A stretch of DNA of 64,000 nt, from assembly GCA_001829315.1 (NCBI GenBank), contig MIAY01000003.1, forward strand, positions 62,001 through 126,000, read 5' to 3'. Source of the stretch: Spirochaetes bacterium GWE1_32_154 (GTDB lineage: Bacteria > Spirochaetota > GWE2-31-10). The translations under genes and the position numbers were made by a program. The notes below the pieces were generated by a model, which ran no database searches, was not told the origin of the DNA, and saw nothing but the letters and a program-made list of their open reading frames with translations. Positions 46,909 to 55,221 of the stretch are shown here, piece by piece (the stretch's first letter is position 1; the number at the start of each line of letters is the position of its first letter).

Positions 46909-47775
46909 TTATTCAATATTTCTAATTTGCTCTCTTATTTTTTCTATATTATTTTTTATAATGATAATAAACTCTGTTATTGAAGGCAACACAGCCTTGC
47001 TTCCCAATGTATTTGCTTCTCTATGCATTTCCTGGCAGACAAAGTCAAGTTTTTTACCGACATCTGTATTACTTTCAATAATTTTATAAAAATGTTTAAT
47101 GTGATGTTTAAATCTTTCAATCTCTTCATTAACACAACTCTTTGATACAAGAACACCAACTTCATTCAAAACCCTGTCTGCATCAATTACTTCACCGACT
47201 AATTCAGTCATTTTTGTATTAAAACAATTAAAAATAAGTTTTTCCATTTCAGGAACATGCAAAAACACTGTTTCCAGCGCCTCTTCTATTTCTTTTAATA
47301 AAAAAAGCACATTCACTTTCGTTGAATCTCCCTCTTTACTACGCATACTGTTAACTTCTTGTATATTCCCTTCGATACTTTCTTTAATCCACTTCCAGTA
47401 TGACTCATAATCTCTTTTAGAGTCACTCACAAGAATATCCTGATATTTTATTAAATGAGATAATTGAACGCTATCATTTAAACCGCATGTTTCAATTATC
47501 TTTTTTAAACTATCACAATATTGCCGGGCTAACTCTAAATTTGGAGTTACCGTACTTGAGGTATCTTTCAGACGAAGATACACCGAGACCTCAATCTTCC
47601 CACGTGTAAATGAACTGGAAATAAGTTCTTTTATACTCATTTCTAAAGGGCTTAAAAAAGACGGAAGATGAACAAAAACATCGAGAAAACGATGATTAAC
47701 TGTCTTTATTTCTGTTGTTAAATATTGCTCATCATAATAATTTTCTTTATAAGAATAACCTGTCATTCCATTCAC
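46909..47775 (-). CDS. yicC: YicC-family endoribonuclease
   Basis: The product has 288 residues. MTGYSYKE at the N terminus, FLDVFVHLPSFLSPLEMSIK, RGKIEVSV, and the C-terminal KKLDFVCQEMHREANTLGSK are YicC hallmarks. E. coli YicC degrades RNA, acting on sRNA such as RyhB. The start is GTG at 47773-47775 with AGAGGA 7 bases upstream, giving VNGMTGY, comparable to the usual MIxSMTGF. Confidence 0.93.
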   Translation of the reverse strand: MNGMTGYSYKENYYDEQYLTTEIKTVNHRFLDVFVHLPSFLSPLEMSIKELISSSFTRGKIEVSVYLRLKDTSSTVTPNLELARQYCDSLKKIIETCGLNDSVQLSHLIKYQDILVSDSKRDYESYWKWIKESIEGNIQEVNSMRSKEGDSTKVNVLFLLKEIEEALETVFLHVPEMEKLIFNCFNTKMTELVGEVIDADRVLNEVGVLVSKSCVNEEIERFKHHIKHFYKIIESNTDVGKKLDFVCQEMHREANTLGSKAVLPSITEFIIIIKNNIEKIREQIRNIE

Positions 47776-47824
47776 GGCAAATCCTCTATTATATACATTT
47801 CATTTTTTAAAAAACTGCAATTTT

Positions 47825-48397
47825 CTACATATTACCAATAAAATCATCGCGATTAATCTGAAGAACATTCCTGTCTGCCAGGTCATTACTACCCAATGAC
47901 TCCCAAACAGGAATGGAAGTATATTTTACGACAGAAGGTTTTTCAATAACTACCCGGGCAGTTTGATTTTTCCATACAGCTCTTTTTGGATCAAGAGTTG
48001 CAGGATTACCATATTTTTCAGTCAGACCTTTTAAAAGATTGTAATAACCAATTTTCGATTCATTCATTATCAAATAAATATGAAATAACTTATCTTCATT
48101 AAAATGAAAATAACCTCTTTTTACAAATCCTCTACCTTTCACTGTTATAATTTCCCGGTCAGGTTCTGTTCTAATAGTTAACACTTCTTCTCTTACCGAA
48201 TCAAACTCCTGACTTTTTGAAACAAGATCTTTAACAGTGTCCATTGACATACCAAAAGTAAACTCTTTATACCCCTCCGGTATAGCAACCGGCGTTTGAG
48301 AAAAAACCGGCATAGAATAACCACATAGAAGCATTAGAAAACAAAATAATTTCCGGTTATTTTTCAAATATATTCGACTCTTTGTTATATATTTCAT
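47825..48397 (-). CDS. Exported hypothetical protein
   Basis: The product has 190 residues. It has a signal peptide with an unusually long basic n-region (MKYITKSRIYLKNNRKLFCF) and a cleavage-like PVFSQ. The mature part starts GYKEFTFGMSMDTVKDLV, a pattern seen in many spirochaete exported proteins in which 'F.WGMS...V' opens a small repeated fold, and GYYNLLKGLTEKYGNPATL follows. No known function. GAGAGG lies upstream of the ATG, and the first 41 bases overlap the end of the receiver-like gene upstream, suggesting coupling. Confidence 0.65.
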   Translation of the reverse strand: MKYITKSRIYLKNNRKLFCFLMLLCGYSMPVFSQTPVAIPEGYKEFTFGMSMDTVKDLVSKSQEFDSVREEVLTIRTEPDREIITVKGRGFVKRGYFHFNEDKLFHIYLIMNESKIGYYNLLKGLTEKYGNPATLDPKRAVWKNQTARVVIEKPSVVKYTSIPVWESLGSNDLADRNVLQINRDDFIGNM

Positions 48398-48698
48398 TTT
48401 TTCTTATACACCTCTCACCAAGAGAACTGATAGCTTCAAACTCTTTATCCAAAGCAGACATAAATATCATTCTTGTAGCCGGCGAATGGGAACTAAGCTC
48501 ATCTTTCAATGAATAAGAACTCCCCCCCGGAACCTTAGTATTAGCAAGAATCAAATCGTACGACTCATTCTTCATCATCATCCTGGCTCTATTTAAAGAA
48601 TCCGCTACAGAAAAAGACATATTACCTGTTGCATTATTATTAATAACATTACATGCAAACGAATAATCATCATCCAAAATAAGAACTTTTCTAGACAT
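48357..48698 (-). CDS. Pseudo-receiver protein (phosphoacceptor Asp replaced by Asn)
   Basis: The product has about 113 residues. The acidic pair is present (VLILDDDYSF). The strand that normally ends in the phosphorylated Asp reads YDLILANTKVPGGSSY, so Asn occupies the Asp position. The Ser/Thr position (MIFMSALDK) and a Lys (CIRKNEI) are recognisable, but the latter lacks the usual KPF. It is therefore not expected to be phosphorylated. ATG at 48698 is preferred over GTG at 48710, as the G-rich tract between them can serve as ribosome site. Confidence 0.7.
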   Translation of the reverse strand: MSRKVLILDDDYSFACNVINNNATGNMSFSVADSLNRARMMMKNESYDLILANTKVPGGSSYSLKDELSSHSPATRMIFMSALDKEFEAISSLGERCIRKNEIYNKESNIFEK

Positions 48699-48868
48699 TG
48701 CGCCCCCCACTTAATTAATCTATTTAAAACTACTTTTAAACTATCGGTAATACATGTAAATTTTTAAAGAAATATAACATTTTTATAATTAAAACAAATA
48801 CTTTTTACCAAAATTATGGTATTTTCAACCAAAGACTTCACTAAATCACCAAACTGAGAGAATTAAAA

Positions 48869-49249
48869 ATGATAGAAATAATTTGTACTAAAAATGCACC
48901 TAAAGCAATCGGACCATATAGCCAGGGAATCAAAACCAACAACACAATTTACATTTCCGGTCAACTGCCTTATTCTGAAAATGGATCTATTGCTCACAAT
49001 GACATAAAAAAACAAGCAACGCAATGTCTGAAAAACATTGAAAATATTCTTCTTGCATCAAACGGAACAAAAAACAACATTGTAAAATTAACAATTTTTT
49101 TAAAAAACCTTCAGGATTTCCCATTAATCAATGAAGCATGTGTTGATTTCTTTGACAATGGCTATTACCCCGCACGATCAACGGTTGAAATTTCAAATTT
49201 ACCTAAGGATGCAAATATTGAAATTGAAGGCATAGCCGTTTTAGATTAA
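48869..49249 (+). CDS. ridA: RidA-family deaminase
   Basis: RidA hydrolyses reactive enamine/imine intermediates from PLP enzymes. The 126-residue product is a complete YjgF/RidA domain: NAPKAIGPYSQGIKTNNTIY, YISGQLP, TQCLKNIENILLASNG, and the signature PARSTVEISNLPKDANIEIE. It ends 4 bases from the convergent cdd stop; no terminator is seen between them. Confidence 0.95.
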   Translation: MIEIICTKNAPKAIGPYSQGIKTNNTIYISGQLPYSENGSIAHNDIKKQATQCLKNIENILLASNGTKNNIVKLTIFLKNLQDFPLINEACVDFFDNGYYPARSTVEISNLPKDANIEIEGIAVLD

Positions 49250-49253
49250 AAAA

Positions 49254-49658
49254 CTATACCTTTAAATCATCCAGCGCGTCAAATGGCAATAAATCAGAAA
49301 TCGTTGCAGTTTTAAAAACACTTGTATCACGACCTGCCATAATTACAACTGCGTTTTTTGAGAATTCACTAAGCACTTGCCTGCATACTCCACATGGTGG
49401 TAACGGATAATCACAGTCTAAACCGACAACTGCAAGAGCAATTATATCTGATTCGGACTCTGAAACTGCTTTAAAGATTGCAACCCGTTCTGCACATACA
49501 GTCGGACTATACGATCTATTTTCTATATTACATCCGGTAAAAACGTTACCGGATGCAGTTAGCAATGCAGCACCAACTCTGAATTGCGAATAAGGAGAAT
49601 AACTTTTCCGACCGGCTTCTACTGCAAAATCAATCAGTTCATTGTATGTATATTTCAA
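49254..49658 (-). CDS. cdd: Cytidine deaminase
   Basis: Cdd deaminates cytidine to uridine in pyrimidine salvage. The 134-residue product has SYSPYSQFRVGAALLT, CNIENRSYSPTVCAERVAIF (zinc ligand Cys and catalytic Glu) and PLPPCGVCRQVLSEF (two zinc Cys). The start is a TTG (49656-49658) with only a weak GGGA upstream, and no nearer ATG would keep the fold. Confidence 0.94.
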   Translation of the reverse strand: MKYTYNELIDFAVEAGRKSYSPYSQFRVGAALLTASGNVFTGCNIENRSYSPTVCAERVAIFKAVSESESDIIALAVVGLDCDYPLPPCGVCRQVLSEFSKNAVVIMAGRDTSVFKTATISDLLPFDALDDLKV

Positions 49659-49716
49659 AAGTAATTATCCCATTAATAATATTTAACTATGACTACATTA
49701 ACAAATAATATATGAT

Positions 49717-49745
49717 TTGACAATATGAAAAAATATTGTTAAAGT
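49717..49745 (+). promoter_or_regulatory. Promoter of metF
   Basis: A perfect TTGACA (49717-49722), a 17-base spacer, and TAAAGT (49740-49745). Transcription would start near 49752, 36 bases before the metF ATG. Confidence 0.5.
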
Positions 49746-49787
49746 TTTATATTGTATTATTAAAAATAATTCAGGAGAAATGATTTA

Positions 49788-50663
49788 ATGAAAATTAAAG
49801 ATATATATAACAAGAATAAACACATCATATCATGTGAAGTTTTCCCGCCAAAAAACGATGATGATATATTAAAACTATATAACACTATTAATGAAATAAA
49901 AGAAATAAGCCCTGACTTCGTATCAGTTACCTATGGAGCCGGAGGAAGTACAAGAGATAAAACGGTAGAAATTGCATCTCATGTAAAAAATATCATCGGA
50001 ATAGAAGTAATGGCACATTTAACCTGTGTCAACTCAACTGTCAGTGACATCGATAAAACACTAGATGAACTTAAATCACGAAACATTGAAAACGTACTCG
50101 CATTACGGGGTGATCCTCCGCAAGGACAGGAAAACTTCACAAAAACACTTGGCGGTTTCGGGTTCGCATCAGAATTAACAAGACATATATCTGCTAATCA
50201 TTGTTTTTCAATCGGTGTCGCTGCATACCCTGAAGGACATATAGAGGCTAAAGATCTTGCAACTGACATTGAAAACCTCAAAATTAAAGTTGATAGTGGC
50301 GCAGATTTTATGGTTACGCAATTATTCTTTGATAACTCATATTTTTATAAATTCAGAGAACTTTGTGCAAAAAAAGGAATAAACATACCAATGATTCCGG
50401 GTATTTTACCTATCCTTAATTACAATTCTGTAAAAAGAATTACATCACTATGCGGAACTATTATACCTGCAAAATTAAAAGAATTATTAGAAAAAAACCA
50501 GGATAATAAAGAAGAAATTGAAAAAATCGGTATTGATTATGCAATAAAACAAATATCAGATTTACTTGATAATGAAATAGACGGTATTCATTTATATACA
50601 ATGAATAAAAGCAATGAAACAAAAGCAATTTTTAATGCTGTTAAAGAAAAAATAATGAGGTAA
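49788..50663 (+). CDS. metF: Methylenetetrahydrofolate reductase
   Basis: MetF reduces 5,10-methylene-THF to 5-methyl-THF. The product has 291 residues: SCEVFPPKNDD at the N terminus, SVTYGAGGSTRDKT, AHLTCVNST, LALRGDPPQG, GVAAYPEGH and FMVTQLFFDNSYFYKF, all standard. GGAG precedes the ATG. Methyl-THF is the co-substrate of B12-dependent methionine synthase, a link to the cobalamin uptake unit at the right end, but no metH is in the window. Confidence 0.96.
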   Translation: MKIKDIYNKNKHIISCEVFPPKNDDDILKLYNTINEIKEISPDFVSVTYGAGGSTRDKTVEIASHVKNIIGIEVMAHLTCVNSTVSDIDKTLDELKSRNIENVLALRGDPPQGQENFTKTLGGFGFASELTRHISANHCFSIGVAAYPEGHIEAKDLATDIENLKIKVDSGADFMVTQLFFDNSYFYKFRELCAKKGINIPMIPGILPILNYNSVKRITSLCGTIIPAKLKELLEKNQDNKEEIEKIGIDYAIKQISDLLDNEIDGIHLYTMNKSNETKAIFNAVKEKIMR

Positions 50664-50746
50664 TTTCCTAATATTAAGTTATATATTAGCTTATATTTCC
50701 GATACTACAGATAGTAAATTATTAGTACACTTACAGAGAGGATATT

Positions 50747-51328
50747 ATGGCACCAAGAATGATAAATTATAAACCGGATTCAATAGTTTACTTCAACGGT
50801 GATAAATCAAATTCTGTTTTTCTATTAAAACAAGGTAAAATAATTCTTGAATACAATGACATTCAAACCGGTGAAGAAATAAAAGATATAATAAATGCCG
50901 GTGAATTTTTCGGCGTTAAATCAGGATTAATAAAATATCCACGGGAAGAAATTGCACGTGTCATTTCAGTTTCAACTGTTATTGAGTTTTCAAGTTCAGA
51001 ATTTGAAGCACTAATCAGCAAAACACCACCGATTATGTTAAAAATGCTTAAATCATTTTCAAGCCAATTACGGCGAGTAGGAAAACAGGTACAGGGATTA
51101 GTCAGTACGAATGCACCAACAAGTCAATCGGCTGATTTATTTTTAATCGGGGATTATTACCTTAAAAACAAAAAATATAAACAGGCCGCTACGGTATATG
51201 AACGGTATTTACGATATTATCCTGAAGAGAACAAAGCAAAACTTGCGAAAACAAGAATTGCAAAAGCTGTTGAATTAGAAGACTCATACGGTGAAGGCGG
51301 AGGACCGACTCCTAATCTTGATAGTTAA
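50747..51328 (+). CDS. Cyclic-nucleotide-binding-like domain fused to a TPR-like tail
   Basis: The product has 193 residues. Residues 5-95 form a cNMP-binding beta-roll (DSIVYFNGDKSNSVFLLKQG, then NAGEFFGVKSGLI). The typical phosphate-binding RxA element is not clear, so ligand binding is uncertain. Residues 120-175 (ADLFLIGDYYLKNKKYKQAA, then YERYLRYYPEENKAKL) look like one or two tetratricopeptide helices, and no HTH is present. GAGAGG precedes the ATG. It lies 25 bases before a Crp-like protein with the same beta-roll and probably pairs with it. Confidence 0.75.
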   Translation: MAPRMINYKPDSIVYFNGDKSNSVFLLKQGKIILEYNDIQTGEEIKDIINAGEFFGVKSGLIKYPREEIARVISVSTVIEFSSSEFEALISKTPPIMLKMLKSFSSQLRRVGKQVQGLVSTNAPTSQSADLFLIGDYYLKNKKYKQAATVYERYLRYYPEENKAKLAKTRIAKAVELEDSYGEGGGPTPNLDS

Positions 51329-51353
51329 AAATTGAAGAAAATAGGGGCTATAC

Positions 51354-52019
51354 ATGGCAGGAATGTTTGATTTTGGGCAAGGATTTTATGAAAAATTCGG
51401 TAAGTCATTTAAAAAGAAAGACATTATTTTTTGTGAATATGAACCGGGAAATGCATTTTTCTTTTTACTTGAAGGTCGAGTAAAAATATCCAAAATATCT
51501 TCAGAAACTGAAAAAACTCTTGATATTTTAATGCCGGGCGAAATCTTTGGTGAAATGGCTATTCTTGAAGAAGCACCAAGAAGTGCAACAACAATAGCAT
51601 TAGATGACGTTAAAGTTCTTGAGTTTAATAAAGAGAACTTTTCAGGCTTAATGACATCAAAACCTGAGCTGGCTATAAAATTACTTAAAGTTTTTGCAAA
51701 ACGGATTTATGATCAAAAAAGAAGACTAATGATTTTAACTCTACAGGAACCGGAAGTTAAAATTATGGATGTATTTATAATGCTTGCAGAAAATAAAAAT
51801 GTTGATATAAGTACAAATTCTGAAATTGCTTTTGAAACTAATCCTGAAGAAATTGCAAACTGGTGCGGTATGGATAAACTAAAGTGTAGCCAGATATTAG
51901 CACATTTGCAAAAACAAAATAGAATAACGACGCAACAAAATACGATGGTTGTCACAAATATTAATGACTTCTATAGAGTTGTCAATTCTAAAAGAAGATT
52001 AAATCAGAATACTAATTAA
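51354..52019 (+). CDS. Crp/Fnr-family regulator
   Basis: The product has 221 residues. The cNMP-binding domain (residues 18-115) includes GNAFFFLLEGRVKISKI and MPGEIFGEMAILEEAPRSAT, where EMAxL...RSAT matches the cAMP/cGMP phosphate-binding cassette. A dimerisation helix and a C-terminal winged helix follow (IANWCGMDKLKCSQILAHLQ as recognition region). It is predicted to bind DNA. It follows the TPR-bearing relative in the same operon. Confidence 0.88.
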   Translation: MAGMFDFGQGFYEKFGKSFKKKDIIFCEYEPGNAFFFLLEGRVKISKISSETEKTLDILMPGEIFGEMAILEEAPRSATTIALDDVKVLEFNKENFSGLMTSKPELAIKLLKVFAKRIYDQKRRLMILTLQEPEVKIMDVFIMLAENKNVDISTNSEIAFETNPEEIANWCGMDKLKCSQILAHLQKQNRITTQQNTMVVTNINDFYRVVNSKRRLNQNTN

Positions 52020-52042
52020 TTTTTTATTATTTTCATATAAAC

Positions 52043-52071
52043 TTGACCTTATTAAACTGTTTTGATAAAAT
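52043..52071 (+). promoter_or_regulatory. Promoter of the STAS gene
   Basis: TTGACC (52043-52048), 17 bases, TAAAAT (52066-52071), starting transcription about 20 bases before the gene at 52099. It suggests that the STAS/LysM pair has its own promoter. Confidence 0.6.
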
Positions 52072-52098
52072 TAAAAATCTCAAATTGAGGGTAGATAG

Positions 52099-52437
52099 AT
52101 GCAAATAGCAACATACGAAAAAGAAGGAACGTTAATAATAAACATTATTGGTGAAGTTGATCTATATAATGCTCCTAAAATTAAAGAAGTAATTAATGAC
52201 ACCATAAAAAAGAATTTCACTAAATTTATAATCAACATGAACGAAGTAACTTACATTGACTCAACCGGAATCGGCAGCCTTATTTTTGCAAGACAAACAA
52301 TTCTGGCTGCTAAAGGGTCTCTAAGACTTATTAATATAAAAGATTCAGTAAAAAAGATCTTCGAGCTTACAAAACTAAATAATTTCTTTACTATTTATAA
52401 TAGTGAATCTGAAGCTATTGCTAGTTTTAGTAAATAA
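52099..52437 (+). CDS. STAS-domain anti-sigma factor antagonist
   Basis: The product is a complete STAS domain of 112 residues (INIIGEVDLYNAPKIKEVIN, then FIINMNEVTYIDSTGIGSLI). The Ser of DSTG is the site phosphorylated by an anti-sigma kinase in SpoIIAA/RsbV-type switches. No such kinase is visible in the window. It precedes the LysM lipoprotein by 14 bases. Confidence 0.9.
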   Translation: MQIATYEKEGTLIINIIGEVDLYNAPKIKEVINDTIKKNFTKFIINMNEVTYIDSTGIGSLIFARQTILAAKGSLRLINIKDSVKKIFELTKLNNFFTIYNSESEAIASFSK

Positions 52438-52451
52438 ATCAAGGGGCAATC

Positions 52452-53780
52452 ATGAACAAAGTAAAACATCTTCCGGCAATTATTTTGCTACTAATAATCT
52501 TTCTTTTATCATTTTCCTGTAAAAAATCTATTCCAGAAATTAAAGAAGAAGAGCAAAAAGAAGAAAAAAAAGCTGAAGAACCTAAAAAAGATGATGGAAA
52601 ATCAACTGAAGTAATCATAAAAATCACTGATGAGCAATTTACAGAAGCAGAAGAACTTATTCTTCGAGCAAAAAATGCTATGGGTGACATTTATGACAAA
52701 GAAAATTTTGATGCAAGTATATTCAATTTAAAATCAGCACGTGAATTAAATGAAAGTGACCCTAAAAAAGCTTTTGAACATCTTGATAAATCAAGAAAGA
52801 TGTCACAGGAAGCATATTATAATGCATTTAAGAAAAGATCATTAGAGAAAAAAGCTGAAGCAGAAATATTAATAGCTGATGCACAATCAACAGGTTCTAA
52901 TACAATATTTGCTGATTTGTTTAAAAAAGGCACTTCATTATATGATGAAGGAATAGTAAAATTTTCCGAAGAAAATTATACCCAGTCTTTTGCTCTTTTT
53001 TCTGAATCTGTTGATACTTTAAAAGAGTTAAAAGCGAATAGAAATAAAATCGGACAGGAATATGAATCAAAAATAAAATATATTCAGGATCTGATAAAAA
53101 AAGCAGAACAACTCGGTGCTGACACTCACGCTCCCCAAGAAATACAAATTGCACGGGATAACCTGCAATCTGGTATTGAAGCATATAGAGAGCCCAATCT
53201 TGAAAAAAGTACTCAGGCATTAACAATTTCAGAAGAGAATGCACTTAAATCAATTGATTTAACAAATAAAGCACTCAAAGAGCTTAAAAGAATTGAAGCA
53301 CGATCAAAAATAAATGCTGCAGGTAAGTCAGTTGAAAAAGCAGCAGGCAAAGAAGTTATTGATAATGAAGGACAAGCAAATACCGGCTTAGACTATAAAT
53401 TTGAGTTTGACGAAGACGGTAAAGGAGACATAAAAAACGCACCAGATAATGTTTCCTATAAAGATGTTTTATTAAAAGCTGTTGAATATATTGAAAAAGC
53501 AAAAGAGGCTTATTTTAATGAAGATTATGATATGGCCATTCGATATGCTGATATTGCAAAAAGAATAGCAGAATCATATACAGCAGGTGGCATTAAAACT
53601 CATTACACTGTTCGTCTAATTACTGAGAAAAGAGATTGTTTATGGAGAATAGCAGAATATAGTTATATATATGGAAATCCATTTTACTGGCCGATGATTT
53701 GGAAAACTAATAAAGAAAAAATACTTAATCCCGATTTGATTTTTCCTGGACAAGTTTTTGCTATACCTGAGTTAGATTAA
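52452..53780 (+). CDS. LysM-domain lipoprotein with helical repeats
   Basis: The product has 442 residues. A signal peptide ends in a lipobox (LLSFSC, cysteine about residue 24), followed by a Glu/Lys-rich linker. Residues 60-360 are long amphipathic helices with TPR-like spacing and frequent Ala/Lys (DYDMAIRYADIAKRIAESYT). The last 60 residues are a LysM domain (HYTVRLITEKRDCLWRIAEY, then IWKTNKEKILNPDLIFPGQV), which binds peptidoglycan. It may tie an envelope to the cell wall. It is followed by a strong terminator. Confidence 0.85.
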   Translation: MNKVKHLPAIILLLIIFLLSFSCKKSIPEIKEEEQKEEKKAEEPKKDDGKSTEVIIKITDEQFTEAEELILRAKNAMGDIYDKENFDASIFNLKSARELNESDPKKAFEHLDKSRKMSQEAYYNAFKKRSLEKKAEAEILIADAQSTGSNTIFADLFKKGTSLYDEGIVKFSEENYTQSFALFSESVDTLKELKANRNKIGQEYESKIKYIQDLIKKAEQLGADTHAPQEIQIARDNLQSGIEAYREPNLEKSTQALTISEENALKSIDLTNKALKELKRIEARSKINAAGKSVEKAAGKEVIDNEGQANTGLDYKFEFDEDGKGDIKNAPDNVSYKDVLLKAVEYIEKAKEAYFNEDYDMAIRYADIAKRIAESYTAGGIKTHYTVRLITEKRDCLWRIAEYSYIYGNPFYWPMIWKTNKEKILNPDLIFPGQVFAIPELD

Positions 53781-53800
53781 AATATGAATTTGTTCATTGA

Positions 53801-53830
53801 AGAGAGGATTTATCCTCTCTTTTTTTATTT
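53801..53830 (+). terminator. Intrinsic terminator after the LysM gene
   Basis: AGAGAGGA (53801-53808) and TCCTCTCT (53813-53820) form an 8-bp stem with a 4-base loop, followed by seven T, A and three T. Confidence 0.92.
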
Positions 53831-53897
53831 GTTTTATTGATTATTGATTTTCTCACCATAGTTAACATTAATTACTCACTTATTATCTTACAAACTA

Positions 53898-53925
53898 TTT
53901 ACATTTTTGTATTTTCGTATATAAT
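53898..53925 (+). promoter_or_regulatory. Promoter of the exported protein gene
   Basis: TTTACA (53898-53903), 16 bases, and a perfect TATAAT (53920-53925). Predicted start is only about 14 bases before the ATG at 53946, so the leader contains little more than the AAGGAG ribosome site. Confidence 0.65.
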
Positions 53926-53945
53926 GCATTTAAGGAGAATATTCT

Positions 53946-54926
53946 ATGAAGCAAAAAATCTTTTCTTTCACTCTTGTCTTATTTGTTATTATGTCAGTGC
54001 AGATGTTCGCACAGAATACAGTCGGTATTAATGTACAAAACGGAATGAAGTCGGTAGTCGAAATTACCTACAATACTGCTATTGCTACTGCATTTCCTGA
54101 GATTTCACAAAAACAGCCTGCAGAATGGGCAGCATACGATGCTATGTTCAAAAAGAAAATCGCTGAAGGCGCCTATCCACCTGCTATTTCTACAATGTCC
54201 GCAGAAGTTATTGATGTTCAACAAGTACCCAATGGTATTATGTTCGTTTCATCAGCTGAAGCCGGAAAATACAAAACGCAATGTTCGGTAGTAGATGATA
54301 CATTTTATTTATACAGACAATCAAAACCATCTGTTGCAGAATTTGGAAAAAACATAAGTTTAATCAACTTTATGGGAGTTGTCTCATACCCGCTTACAAT
54401 GAAAACAGATGATGAACTTCAAACTGTAATTGACCAGATGTTTTTCCCGAAAGCATCAAAAGAATGGAAAGATAAAGTAAAAGTTAAAACAAAAACAGAA
54501 ACAACTATTTATTCAGATTCTGACGGTAGACCAAAATATGCTATGGCAACAGACTATTACAAAGAAGTTCTTGTAGCAAATAAATTAACTGTATCAACAG
54601 TTGTAACAACAGTAACATCCCGTAAATGTATCGGCGAAGAACAAATCACCATAGGTGATAAAACCTACACTGCAAAGAAGATTGCGGTTCGTATTGAAAT
54701 CACACCGAATACAACGATAACCAAGGATTATGGCAGTTTTATAACCGGATTAACGGCAAAAATTATTGAAAATAGAGCAAAAAAATCTATAGCAAATATA
54801 GCAGATATTAATACCAGTGAAGGATTTGAATGGTTCATTCCGGAACTTTGTTCTGTAGTAAAAACAGAAATGTTTGATATTTTCGGTAATCCGACATGGA
54901 GCGTTAAAGCCGTTTCAATACAATAA
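53946..54926 (+). CDS. Exported hypothetical protein
   Basis: The product has 326 residues with a clear signal peptide (KIFSFTLVLFVIMSVQMFAQ). The mature part is Thr/Lys-rich with beta-strand character and no recognised domain; TVVTTVTSRKCIGEEQITIG and VRIEITPNTTITKDYGSFIT are notable. It has its own promoter and 3' hairpin, so it is monocistronic. Codon use is like the neighbours. It may be a periplasmic or outer-surface protein; function unknown. Confidence 0.7.
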   Translation: MKQKIFSFTLVLFVIMSVQMFAQNTVGINVQNGMKSVVEITYNTAIATAFPEISQKQPAEWAAYDAMFKKKIAEGAYPPAISTMSAEVIDVQQVPNGIMFVSSAEAGKYKTQCSVVDDTFYLYRQSKPSVAEFGKNISLINFMGVVSYPLTMKTDDELQTVIDQMFFPKASKEWKDKVKVKTKTETTIYSDSDGRPKYAMATDYYKEVLVANKLTVSTVVTTVTSRKCIGEEQITIGDKTYTAKKIAVRIEITPNTTITKDYGSFITGLTAKIIENRAKKSIANIADINTSEGFEWFIPELCSVVKTEMFDIFGNPTWSVKAVSIQ

Positions 54927-54951
54927 ATTATAAATAAAAAAACTTTAATAC

Positions 54952-55003
54952 GTAAATACCTGCACAATTTTATGAATATAAATTGTACAGGTATTTACCT
55001 TTT
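54952..55003 (+). terminator. Long hairpin, probable terminator
   Basis: GTAAATACCTG (54952-54962) pairs with CAGGTATTTAC (54988-54998), extended inward by ACAATTT/AAATTGT. The T tract after it is short (CTTTTAT). The rest of the gap to 55221 holds a GCAGG/CCTGC mini-hairpin near 55037 and a TATTCCA/TGGAATA dyad at 55115-55129, but no gene. Confidence 0.65.
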
Positions 55004-55221
55004 ATAATAGAAAATTACTAAATTTTACATCCCCACGCAGGCTACCTGCAGTTTAGATCGAAGATTTCACCTGATAAATGATTATTATTTAGCAAATCAA
55101 TCGTAAATATTATATATTCCATTGGAATAATTGAGAAAATTATCAAATAAATTTGTAAAAAAAACCGTCAAACCTCAATGAAAAATAACTTTTTCTCCAT
55201 TTAATGTATAGGGAGGATGTT

